A stretch of 42,562 nt of DNA from Candidatus Woesearchaeota archaeon (lineage in GTDB: Archaea; Nanobdellota; Nanobdellia; SCGC-AAA011-G17; GW2011-AR18). The position numbers and the translations under genes were made by a program. Position 1 is the first letter of the stretch, and every line of letters begins with the position of its first letter. The notes under the pieces are model-generated. The model searched no databases and was not told the origin of the DNA. It was given only the letters and a program-made list of their open reading frames with translations. Where the stretch lies: NCBI GenBank assembly GCA_018302235.1, contig JAGVZW010000035.1:1-42562 (forward strand), read 5' to 3'. Below are positions 18,578-27,104 of this stretch, piece by piece.

Positions 18578-19542
18578 TAATTACAATTTCTTTTAAAAAT
18601 ATAGAGTTTTAACCCTTTAATTATTCCTAAAATCCAAATGAAATTTCTTATTAAAACAAAAAATATAGAATAAACTGTAAATTTTAAACTAATTTCTTTT
18701 CTAATTTTATTTAAAAAATTTAAATTTAATAAAAAAAGAATAATGAAACTGAAGATTAATATCCACAAAAAATAAAATTTAAAAAAAATTAATGGGATTG
18801 TAACAAAAAACAAAGAAGAAAAAAATAAATCTAAAACAACATCTCTTTTACTAAAACTAGCGCTTTTGATTAATATATGGGGATATAATAAATAAACCAT
18901 AATGGTGGTACTTACCCAAGAAATCTGTTGTTTAAAATATGATTTAAAAGTAGCTCTATAATTATGAGCTACTCCATTTTCTTTATGCCAGTAAATTTTA
19001 TATTGTTTTGGGAGTTTAAAAGCAAGCCTCCAATCTTCATTTATCCATGTTTCTGAAAAACCACCAATTTCAAAAAATATATCTTTTTTACAGGCTAAGT
19101 TACATGAAGTACAAGTATTTATAAAACCAGATGTACGCTCTTGAAAGCGCGAGATATCATAGTGTTGAAATATTGAAATAAATTTTGTTTCTACAGATTT
19201 AGAGTATGGTCCTGTAATTATAGCGACATCTTGGTTTTTTTTGAAAAAATCTTCAAATTTTCTAAGCCAATCTCTAGGAACCTCGCAATCAGAATCTGTA
19301 AAGGCAAGAATAGAACCATTAGCTATTTTAGCACCATTGTTTCTAGCCACCCCTGGGCCAAAATTCTTTTCATGGTTGATAATTTTAACATTGTATTGTT
19401 TTGCTATATCTAAAGAATTATCTGTGCTACAATCGTTAACAATAATTACTTCAAAATCTGTATAATCTAGATTAAAAATACTATCTAAACAATTAGATAA
19501 TGTTCTAGCAGCATTATAAACTGGTATAATAACTGAAATCAT
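18574..19542 (-). CDS. GT2 family glycosyltransferase with C-terminal membrane segments
   Basis: The N-terminal GT-A domain (about 1-225) has VIIPVYNAARTL, VNDCSTDNS, GPGVARNNGA and the metal motif DSD (83-85), then NLACKKDIFFEIGGF. About three hydrophobic segments follow (230-315), anchoring it to the membrane. It likely adds a sugar to a lipid-linked or surface glycan; donor and acceptor are unknown. It overlaps the upstream SPASM radical SAM gene by 4 nt (ATGA), so sugar transfer and radical SAM chemistry are co-expressed. Confidence 0.87.
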   Translation of the reverse strand: MISVIIPVYNAARTLSNCLDSIFNLDYTDFEVIIVNDCSTDNSLDIAKQYNVKIINHEKNFGPGVARNNGAKIANGSILAFTDSDCEVPRDWLRKFEDFFKKNQDVAIITGPYSKSVETKFISIFQHYDISRFQERTSGFINTCTSCNLACKKDIFFEIGGFSETWINEDWRLAFKLPKQYKIYWHKENGVAHNYRATFKSYFKQQISWVSTTIMVYLLYPHILIKSASFSKRDVVLDLFFSSLFFVTIPLIFFKFYFLWILIFSFIILFLLNLNFLNKIRKEISLKFTVYSIFFVLIRNFIWILGIIKGLKLYIFKRNCNY

Positions 19543-20630
19543 ATAACGCTCCTTTTAATAATAAATTTTAATAAATTTTTCTTAGAAAGAACTATATTGC
19601 AAAGATTAGCACATTCAAATCCACAGTGACATTTACTGTTCTTAATAAAAGAGATTATTTCTTTGCTCTTTGGATTCTTAAGTACTTTATTTATGTCATA
19701 ATCAAAATCTCTTAAGTTACCCATTATAAACTTATAATTTTTAAAAATATAAGAAATTATTTCACAGGGGTAAATATCCCCATTTTCTTTTATAGTGATA
19801 AATTTTTTTACTGCTAGACATGGCACAATCATTTTATCATTGTTTAATGTTTCTTGATTTAATTCATACATAGCCTGAACAAGTTTATTAAAAAAATCAA
19901 AAAAACCTGAAACACTTTTGTGTTCTTTTTTAATAAGATAATGCCATGTTTTAGAATAAGCATTTAAATCTATATCTTTTGAACTGGCTTCTTTAACATC
20001 ACCTCTTACAAAACTAATTGTATGATCATTTATTTCTAGATTTTGAGAAACATAGTCTATAAAATTAAAAATATGGTCTTTATTTAAAGCAGAAAGTGTT
20101 GTAGCAATATTAAGTGCAAATCTGTGATTTTTTAGAGGCAATAAAATATTATAGGTTTGTAAGGCTTTTTTAAACAGACCATTGATTCCTCTGATATTAT
20201 CATGTATATTTTCTAAACCATCTAAAGAAATTGAAAGTTTAATATTTAAATTTGGACATTTAATCAATAGATTTCTAATAAGTTTATTTGTTTTTTCAGG
20301 TAAACTACCATTGGTTGTAATATTAACAAAGCGGGTATTTGAATTTATATAAAAGGCATGAATTATCTCTAATAAATCTTCACGTAAAATTGGCTCTCCT
20401 CCTGTGATACTTAAATATGCTAAATTTTTAAGTTTTTGAGAAATTTTGATATATTCGTTTAAAGTGAGTTCTTCTTTAACTTTTGTATTATTAATGTTTT
20501 TCCAATAAAAACACATTTTACAACGAGAATTACAAGAAGAAGTAACAAAAAGAATTAGATAAGTCTGATTTTTAGAAAAATAAGATCTAGATAAATAATA
20601 AACACTGTTAATTTTTTGCCAATTAAACAT
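19539..20630 (-). CDS. Radical SAM / SPASM-like enzyme
   Basis: The radical SAM core has C33, C37 and C40 (SSCNSRCKMC), then LSITGGEPILRED, NITTNGSLP and LSISLDGLE. The C-terminal part holds VPCLAVKKF, IYPCEI and HCGFECANLC, typical of SPASM auxiliary-cluster regions. The substrate is not visible. It is the first gene of a two-gene operon with the membrane-anchored GT2, with a TATTTAAA box ~25 nt before the ATG. Coupling to a glycosyltransferase suggests action on a sugar, a lipid-sugar or a surface peptide. Confidence 0.86.
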   Translation of the reverse strand: MFNWQKINSVYYLSRSYFSKNQTYLILFVTSSCNSRCKMCFYWKNINNTKVKEELTLNEYIKISQKLKNLAYLSITGGEPILREDLLEIIHAFYINSNTRFVNITTNGSLPEKTNKLIRNLLIKCPNLNIKLSISLDGLENIHDNIRGINGLFKKALQTYNILLPLKNHRFALNIATTLSALNKDHIFNFIDYVSQNLEINDHTISFVRGDVKEASSKDIDLNAYSKTWHYLIKKEHKSVSGFFDFFNKLVQAMYELNQETLNNDKMIVPCLAVKKFITIKENGDIYPCEIISYIFKNYKFIMGNLRDFDYDINKVLKNPKSKEIISFIKNSKCHCGFECANLCNIVLSKKNLLKFIIKRSVI

Positions 20631-20673
20631 TATTAAAGAATAAAATACTCTTATTTAAATTTTCTGAAGGATT

Positions 20674-23316
20674 TTAATAATCCTCTAGAACATTATTTAC
20701 ATTAGGATCTGGTAATTCAATACCTCTCATCCAAGGGATGTCTTTTTGATTCTCTGGGTAATGCATCTCCCAAATTTTTAATGGTCCTATAATTCTTCCA
20801 GAATAGAAGGCTAGAGGAAACTGAGCAGAATCATCATATACTTTTTTAAAATTCTCATTTTGTTCGTCATAAAGGTATAAATGTGTAAATCTCGAATCTC
20901 TAACATCTTTAGAAAGATATAAACCAGCACCAATCATATCAGTTTGCCCTGTATTTGGATCTATTATTGCTGGAATTAATCTAAAACATCCGTCTAATCC
21001 TTCTACATCAAATGTAATTTCTTCTTGATAAAAAAATAAGCATTTTAATGGTATTTGATACATTTTTCCTTGTTTAACAACTTGTGCAATTGGTACATCT
21101 AATAGCTCTCTAGTAAGAACTGGTGAATTTTGAGCTTCTTTTTTGATTGGAATTTGTATAGCTATAATTCCAGCTTGTTTTCTAGGAAATACCTCTCCCT
21201 GATAGATAAAGTCATCATCAAATGGAAAATTGCCAGCATATGTGTAAACTAAATTATTCGTAATATCGTAACTTTTTTCTTTATCCAAAACAAATGGCTG
21301 AATCCAACTAAACCTATCATAATTTGCATCAGCACCAATTGAAGAAAATGCTGTGTATTTACCTATCTCATCACTTACAATTAAAACATGTGTAACCTTG
21401 TTTGCATATAAAAAATCTAAAGTATCTGTATAATTTGGGGCTGTTAATAAATATCTTCCAACAAAATGATTTATAGCTGGTCTTGCATTTCCTCCGTCGC
21501 TAATAGCTGATCTTTCACCACCTGTAACAACCCAATGACCATAATCCCACCAATGAGCAAATACTGCATCTTTTGGTGTATTCTTTCTTACCCAATCCAT
21601 AGCTATTTGCCATTCATAATTGTAGCTTGGTCCCATTGATTTGGCTTGTGCAACTGTAGATTCTTGAAAGTTCCACCACATTGGAGCAAAGATAAGAATA
21701 ATTATGATATAACCAATAAATTTCCATATATTATTCTTAAAACTTTTAATATAATCAAATACAAAATAAATAAAATAAGCTAAAGCTATAGATGCTACTG
21801 GTGCTAAAAACATAAATAATCTTACAGCACTTCTAGCGGCTACTAGAGAGATTAAAAACCAGAAAACAAAAAATAATTCTGGAGTAACTAAATCCTTTAA
21901 TTTATCATATTCTTTCTTTTTAAACAGATAGTATGTACCATAGATAAATAAAAATAAAAATAAAAATATTCCTCCAAAATAGAATAAATTGGCTTCAAAT
22001 GATCTTCCATTAAAAATAGAATTAGAACTATATATGCTATATAAAATACTTAACATAAAAAATGAATAAACTATACAAACTGTGTATTTAATCTTTTTAT
22101 CAAATGTTTTGAGTAGATTATAAACAACAAATATTGATCCAATTAAAATAATATAAAAGGCTAGTTCTCCAATGCTTGGAATTAATTCAACTAGATATGG
22201 TTGTCGAGATTCAGCGACTGTTAGCGCCCATCTGTTTCTACCAAAAGGGGTGGTTAAATCTGTAATAGTTTCTCTAAGTATGGTAATGATATAATTTGGT
22301 CCTCTTATAATAATTAAAAAGATTAAACTTATTGCCCCTGAAACAATAAAACCCAAGAAACTAGATGGATATTTCTCTCTAAATTTCTTTAATTTTCCAA
22401 ACCAATCTTTTTTATTAAAATAATAAAATATTATTGATGTAAATATTCCAAATATTAACATCAAAATTGGTATTTCACTTATAAAATAATCTAATGTATA
22501 CCTATTTCCAGATAAAAATAACATCAAAAAAGACGCTACACTAAACCAGATAATAATAGCATAAAGCTTATTTTTATTAACTTTGTTCCATAAAATAGAA
22601 CAATAAATATAAAAAGCAAAACCATAGATAATTAAACTAATTCCCCCCCAAACTAGGGCCATTAGCCCTAATAATATACCGGATATTACTGCTAAAAGTA
22701 ATGTTTTTTTTAATTCTTCTTCTTTAATAAAACAAACAAAAAAATACAAGCTAGCAAATAATAATGTAAAGGCTAAGGCTTCTTTATCAGAAAAACCTGC
22801 TATTGTTCTTTGTAAGTATGTGGGTATAATTATTAAAAATGCTGTGGCGATTATTGCAACATATTTATTAAATAATTTCCTAACAAGCAAAAAGAAAAAT
22901 ATCATTCCTATAGCAAATGCTATTACTGGATAAATAACATCAACAAAGTCTAATGTTACAGATGGACTAAATGCATGGATAAATTTATACAAATAAGCAA
23001 TAAAATAAGATAATACTCTAAAATCTCCTATTGGATTATAACCAATAGGTACATACCTCATGGTATCATATTGCATCATTTGGCCATTATCAACAATATA
23101 CTGTGCATATCTTAAAAAAACAAAAGAATCTAGTTCAACAGATATATATTTACCATTAGTTACATCTTTAATCAAAGGTAAATTTAAAACTCTTATATAA
23201 GTACCAAAAATAATTAATAAGATTAAGATAATAAAGATATATTTATTCTTAGAAATATTTAATTTATTAAAAAATTCTTTAATCTTCTCTTTTCTTTTTT
23301 CAATAATATTTTCCAT
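20674..23316 (-). CDS. aglB: Oligosaccharyltransferase AglB/STT3
   Basis: An integral membrane GT-C enzyme of 880 residues that transfers the lipid-linked glycan to Asn in N-X-S/T on the outer face. Catalytic acidic residues lie in the first loop (VELDSF, D63) and in GFSDKE (D177). TVAES (366-370) matches the external-loop TIXE/SVSE motif, and WWDYGHW (from 589) is the hallmark sequon-binding motif, followed by a soluble C-terminal domain. The ATG at 23316 is chosen over a GTG at 23325 because AGGTG stands 6 nt before it. That ribosome site overlaps the stop codon of the SpoIIM-like gene, so the two are translationally linked. Confidence 0.93.
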   Translation of the reverse strand: MENIIEKRKEKIKEFFNKLNISKNKYIFIILILLIIFGTYIRVLNLPLIKDVTNGKYISVELDSFVFLRYAQYIVDNGQMMQYDTMRYVPIGYNPIGDFRVLSYFIAYLYKFIHAFSPSVTLDFVDVIYPVIAFAIGMIFFFLLVRKLFNKYVAIIATAFLIIIPTYLQRTIAGFSDKEALAFTLLFASLYFFVCFIKEEELKKTLLLAVISGILLGLMALVWGGISLIIYGFAFYIYCSILWNKVNKNKLYAIIIWFSVASFLMLFLSGNRYTLDYFISEIPILMLIFGIFTSIIFYYFNKKDWFGKLKKFREKYPSSFLGFIVSGAISLIFLIIIRGPNYIITILRETITDLTTPFGRNRWALTVAESRQPYLVELIPSIGELAFYIILIGSIFVVYNLLKTFDKKIKYTVCIVYSFFMLSILYSIYSSNSIFNGRSFEANLFYFGGIFLFLFLFIYGTYYLFKKKEYDKLKDLVTPELFFVFWFLISLVAARSAVRLFMFLAPVASIALAYFIYFVFDYIKSFKNNIWKFIGYIIIILIFAPMWWNFQESTVAQAKSMGPSYNYEWQIAMDWVRKNTPKDAVFAHWWDYGHWVVTGGERSAISDGGNARPAINHFVGRYLLTAPNYTDTLDFLYANKVTHVLIVSDEIGKYTAFSSIGADANYDRFSWIQPFVLDKEKSYDITNNLVYTYAGNFPFDDDFIYQGEVFPRKQAGIIAIQIPIKKEAQNSPVLTRELLDVPIAQVVKQGKMYQIPLKCLFFYQEEITFDVEGLDGCFRLIPAIIDPNTGQTDMIGAGLYLSKDVRDSRFTHLYLYDEQNENFKKVYDDSAQFPLAFYSGRIIGPLKIWEMHYPENQKDIPWMRGIELPDPNVNNVLEDY

Positions 23317-23322
23317 AATAAA

Positions 23323-23327
23323 CACCT
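23323..23327 (-). promoter_or_regulatory. Shine-Dalgarno that fixes the AglB start
   Basis: AGGTG on the minus strand, 6 nt before ATG 23316. It overlaps the TAG stop (23326-23328) of the preceding gene, a stop-restart arrangement. Confidence 0.6.
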
Positions 23328-24222
23328 AAAATAGTAAAGGTGTTATAAACACTTCAACAAGTGCACCAACAACCAATAATATAATTGCTATCAACATCAA
23401 TATTAGTGCATCAAACATGACATTTTTAAACTTTTTGGTATTGGCGCCATGATTTATAATACCAATAGAAATAATACCTCCCGCTAAACCGCCAATAAAA
23501 TATGCTATAATCTCGAAAACGCCGTGTATCATGTATCTCATAATACTTAAAGAAAAAATATGCAAATACATAGCTATTTTATTAAAGCCGAAGATTCCAG
23601 CATAATTTCCTAAAAAATTTCTAAAATATGTTCCTACAGCAGCTGCTATTACAGATGCATTCCATGTCAAAATAAATATAGAACCTGCACCAAAGAAAAA
23701 GGCAAAAAAAATACAAAATATTAAAACCTTTACATTATTACTTAATATGCCTAAAAAGGTAGTAAACCCTAGTTTGTAATCTATTATGTTTGAAGTCATA
23801 AAATGTACAACATTAGAATTTATTGCTTCTATTGTCTCTAGTTGACTGCTGAACATTAAATTAACAGTTGATTGTGGTAAGAATATAAACCATAATGAAA
23901 AGCTTACAACAAAACCTAAAAATAAAAATGTTAAAAAGACTATTGCTTTGCTATGTTCTTTTAAAATAGTCATTTCTGATTCATCCTTCCAATCTTCCTC
24001 TTCTTCATCTTCAATTGTAGCATACATTAATGGTACAGAAACAACTACTGTTAAAAAAACCATTATTAATGAAGTCTGGGCTTTAAATACCCATAGAGAA
24101 AATAATATGCTCATACTAGAGAATAATAATCCTATTAAAAATAATTTTAATGGCCTCTTTTTTGCTGTTCTTGGGTCTATTAAAGATTCTAAAACCATAA
24201 TATCTAATTTCTGAATACTCAT
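23326..24222 (-). CDS. SpoIIM/DUF95-family membrane protein
   Basis: A membrane protein of 298 residues with about seven hydrophobic segments, matching the stage II sporulation protein M (DUF95) family common in archaea. The recognisable C-terminal half has NNVKVLIFCIFFAFFFGAG, then HGVFEIIAYFIGG and GLAGGI. An acidic insert (EDEEEEDWKDE) lies between the first segments. The function in archaea is unknown; a membrane transport or biogenesis role is suspected. It is the first gene of an operon with aglB. Its ATG lies inside one arm of a 20-bp inverted repeat shared with the divergent ABC gene. Confidence 0.75.
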   Translation of the reverse strand: MSIQKLDIMVLESLIDPRTAKKRPLKLFLIGLLFSSMSILFSLWVFKAQTSLIMVFLTVVVSVPLMYATIEDEEEEDWKDESEMTILKEHSKAIVFLTFLFLGFVVSFSLWFIFLPQSTVNLMFSSQLETIEAINSNVVHFMTSNIIDYKLGFTTFLGILSNNVKVLIFCIFFAFFFGAGSIFILTWNASVIAAAVGTYFRNFLGNYAGIFGFNKIAMYLHIFSLSIMRYMIHGVFEIIAYFIGGLAGGIISIGIINHGANTKKFKNVMFDALILMLIAIILLVVGALVEVFITPLLF

Positions 24223-24275
24223 TTATAAATGTTATTATGTGTCTCTAGTAGATTTATAACATTTATAAATGAGTA
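24216..24275. promoter_or_regulatory. Divergent promoter made of a perfect 20-bp inverted repeat
   Basis: The arms 24216-24235 and 24256-24275 are exact reverse complements, separated by 20 bp. Each arm contains the self-complementary box ATTTATAAAT. The right-hand box is centred ~25 nt before the ATG of the ABC ATPase (leaderless). The left arm contains the ATG of the SpoIIM-like gene. The layout suggests a two-sided operator or a duplicated and inverted promoter. Confidence 0.6.
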
Positions 24276-24290
24276 ATTTTTTAAATCTAG

Positions 24291-24977
24291 ATGAATAAAA
24301 TTATAAATCTCAATAATGTTTGGAAAAAATATCATATTTCTGAAGAACCATTAATTGCTCTTAAAGAAATTAATTTAAATATAAATAAGGGTGAATTTGT
24401 TGCGATTACTGGCCCAAGTGGTAGCGGAAAGTCTACAATAGCAAATTTAATTGGTGCATTAGATAAACCGTCAGTTGGCTCTATTTATTTAAAAGGAAAG
24501 AATATCTCTGAAATGTCAGAATCCTCTCTAGCTGTTTTAAGAGGAAAAACTATAGGATTTATCTTTCAACAATTTAATCTAATTCCAAATCTTACTGCTC
24601 TGCAAAATGTAATGCTGCCAATGGATATTTTAGATATACATGAAAATGTTTCGAAACAAAGGGCAGTAGAATTATTAATTTCTTTGGGTTTAGAAGAGAG
24701 ACTTAATCATAAACCAAATCAACTTTCTGGTGGGCAACAACAGAGAGTAGCAATAGCAAGGGCATTAGCAAATAATCCGGATATTTTATTAGCAGATGAA
24801 CCAACAGGAAATTTAGACAGTGAAACAGGAAAATTTGTAATGAACTATTTAGAGAGAATAAATAAAGAAGAAGGAAAAACAATAATTTTAATAACCCATG
24901 ATTTAGATCTTTTAAATTATTCAAAACGAACTGTGTATATAAAAGATGGAAAAATTGAAAAGGACACCATAATGTGA
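24291..24977 (+). CDS. ABC transporter ATPase (MacB/LolD type)
   Basis: A complete nucleotide-binding protein of 228 residues: Walker A GPSGSGKST (41-49), Q-loop FQQFN, signature LSGGQQQR (145-152), Walker B ILLADE (165-170) and the H-loop ITHD. Family members power MacB/LolD-type mechanotransmission or export with an FtsX-like permease, which is two genes downstream. It is the first gene of a three-gene module; a 9-codon out-of-frame ORF in its 5' region starts within the inverted repeat at 24269. Confidence 0.93.
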   Translation: MNKIINLNNVWKKYHISEEPLIALKEINLNINKGEFVAITGPSGSGKSTIANLIGALDKPSVGSIYLKGKNISEMSESSLAVLRGKTIGFIFQQFNLIPNLTALQNVMLPMDILDIHENVSKQRAVELLISLGLEERLNHKPNQLSGGQQQRVAIARALANNPDILLADEPTGNLDSETGKFVMNYLERINKEEGKTIILITHDLDLLNYSKRTVYIKDGKIEKDTIM

Positions 24978-24984
24978 TTTTAAA

Positions 24985-25854
24985 ATGATGGGGGGAAAAT
25001 TAATAGGACTTTGTATTTTTACTTTTTTATTTTTTATGAGTGTTGTAATGCCGGAAGCAATGACAAAGATATGCAACTTAAATGTAAGTTTAGTAAACCA
25101 AGATCCTAATCCTGCTATTCCTGGTGGTTATGTAGATGTCCTTTTCCAAGTAAATGGTGTAGAAAATGTGGATTGTGATGGTGCAAGATTTCAACTTATT
25201 CCATATTATCCCCTTTCTTTAGACTATCAAGATATAAAAATATTGGATGGTAGTACCTGGACACCTAGTTCTAATAATGTGTGGAATATTCCATATTCTT
25301 TAAGGGTTGATAAGGATGCTTTTGATGGCAATGCAGAACTTGATGTTCATTACTCTCCAAATAATTTAAATTCAGATTTATTTTCTATTAAAAAATTTAG
25401 TATACCTATAAAAGATACTAGAACTGATTTTGATGCTGTAATACAAGCAACAACAACTTCAGAGGTGACTATCGCTATAGCAAATATAGGAAAATATCCA
25501 GCAAATTCAATAATTATACGTATTCCAGAACAAGAAAATTTTCAGGTTATTGGTACAGATGGCCAAATGGTTGGAAATTTAGAGAGTGGAGATTATACTA
25601 TAGTTAGCTTCTCTATTTTACCAAGGAATCAAGAAAAACAATTATTGAAATTTGATATTTATTATACTGATGCTATAGGTGAAAGAAGAATACTTAATAA
25701 AGAATTATTATTATCTATAACAAATACTTCAGATTCTTCTGAAGATATATATAAAAAAAGTCCATCTTTATTTACATCATTTAACATTTTAATTTTATTA
25801 ATATTGCTTTTAATTATTTATATTATATACAAAAAATATTTTTCTAAAAAATGA
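24985..25854 (+). CDS. Exported COG1361-like protein with C-terminal membrane anchor
   Basis: 289 residues: a signal-like hydrophobic segment (about 6-24), a beta-rich extracellular part starting NVSLVNQDPNPAIPGG that resembles S-layer-type COG1361 repeats, and a C-terminal membrane helix (~265-283) before a basic tail. It probably displays an Ig-like domain outside the cell as a partner of the ABC module. A cysteine after the signal (KIC) does not fit a lipobox. It lies 7 nt after the ATPase gene and overlaps the permease by 4 nt, so the product is very likely a stoichiometric partner. Confidence 0.75.
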   Translation: MMGGKLIGLCIFTFLFFMSVVMPEAMTKICNLNVSLVNQDPNPAIPGGYVDVLFQVNGVENVDCDGARFQLIPYYPLSLDYQDIKILDGSTWTPSSNNVWNIPYSLRVDKDAFDGNAELDVHYSPNNLNSDLFSIKKFSIPIKDTRTDFDAVIQATTTSEVTIAIANIGKYPANSIIIRIPEQENFQVIGTDGQMVGNLESGDYTIVSFSILPRNQEKQLLKFDIYYTDAIGERRILNKELLLSITNTSDSSEDIYKKSPSLFTSFNILILLILLLIIYIIYKKYFSKK

Positions 25855-27071
25855 AACTAAAAAAGGCATTTCAATTAGCTTTGAATATTCTTCTTCATAG
25901 TAAGTTAAGGAGTTGGCTGACAATTATAGGGATAATAATTGGTATTGCTGCAATTATCTCAATAATATCGATTAGTGAGGGTGCTAAAGAAAATCTAAAG
26001 GAAAGATTGGCTGGATTTGGAGCAGATATTATAACTATTACACCTGGAACAACTAGGGCATTTAGAGCAAATTTTGGAGATTTTGAAGAAAGCCAAATAA
26101 TTGTAAAACAGAAAAATCTTACAGAGAAGGATGTTCTTGTTTTAAAAACAATTCCAAATGTAAAATTCGTAATGGGGGATATTTCTGATAAAGCTGAAAT
26201 AAAATATATAGATAAAAGTGCTACTCTATCTGTGAATGGTGTGGATCCTTATATTTGGAAAGATATAACTACTGAAAAAATATTAGATGGAAGATTACTA
26301 ACAAAAGGAGACTTATTTTCAATAGTTTTGGGGGGGGATATAGTAAAAAATGTTTTTGAAAATAAAATTTTATTGAATACTAATGTTTTAATTCAAGAAA
26401 AAACATTTAAGGTTGTTGGGATTTTAGAAGAGGGTTCAACAATTTATATGCCTATAACTGTAGCAAGAACTATACTTCCTCAGGTTGGAGAAAAAGAATT
26501 TGCTTCAATAGTTATAAAGATAGATGATATAAATATAGCAGAACAAACGATAGAGAATATTAATAAAAAATTAATGCTTGCTCGCGGAATATTGAATGAA
26601 AAAGATAAAGATTTTAGTGTTTTATCCCCTATAACTATGCAAAAAAGAATGCAAGAAACTTTAAATTCTATGATGTTGTTTTTGGGGGCTATAGCTGCTA
26701 TATCTTTAGTAGTTGGCGCGGTTGGAATAGCAAACACTATGTTTACTTCTGTTTTAGAAAAAACAAAAGAAATAGGGATAATGAAGGCTATTGGGGCTAA
26801 AAATAAGGACATATTATTTATATTTCTATTCAATTCTAGTCTAATAGGGCTGGTTGGCGGTATTGGTGGTGTAATTGTTGGATTTTTTGTATCTTCTTTT
26901 ATAAACTCTGTTGGGGATTTAGAAAAAGGATTTGTCCTGCACTCAATAATATCTTTTAAATTAATAATTGGTGTATTATTGTTTTCTATTTTAATAGGAA
27001 TAATTGCTGGATTAATTCCTGCATATATAGCATCAAAATTAAAGCCTGTAGAGGCTTTACGATATGAGTAA
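25851..27071 (+). CDS. ABC transporter permease (MacB/FtsX family)
   Basis: 406 residues: an N-terminal membrane helix preceded by LNILLHSKLRSWLTIIGI, a large extracellular MacB-type domain (~45-265), and three C-terminal helices with GIMKAIGAKNKDI and LKPVEALRYE, both hallmarks of the MacB/FtsX permease family. Together with the ATPase it would form a complex that moves or extracts a substrate at the outer face. It overlaps the COG1361-like gene (ATGA). A run of eight G (26330-26337) encodes LGGD, an oddity in such AT-rich DNA. Confidence 0.9.
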   Translation: MKLKKAFQLALNILLHSKLRSWLTIIGIIIGIAAIISIISISEGAKENLKERLAGFGADIITITPGTTRAFRANFGDFEESQIIVKQKNLTEKDVLVLKTIPNVKFVMGDISDKAEIKYIDKSATLSVNGVDPYIWKDITTEKILDGRLLTKGDLFSIVLGGDIVKNVFENKILLNTNVLIQEKTFKVVGILEEGSTIYMPITVARTILPQVGEKEFASIVIKIDDINIAEQTIENINKKLMLARGILNEKDKDFSVLSPITMQKRMQETLNSMMLFLGAIAAISLVVGAVGIANTMFTSVLEKTKEIGIMKAIGAKNKDILFIFLFNSSLIGLVGGIGGVIVGFFVSSFINSVGDLEKGFVLHSIISFKLIIGVLLFSILIGIIAGLIPAYIASKLKPVEALRYE

Positions 27072-27104
27072 AATATATAAACAACTTAAAAATAAGAAAT
27101 ATTT

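Noticed and set aside
24985-25090. Lipobox in the COG1361-like protein as a client of Lgt
   Set aside because: The cysteine after the signal is in KIC with no small or aliphatic lipobox residues before it, so it is not a credible lipidation site.
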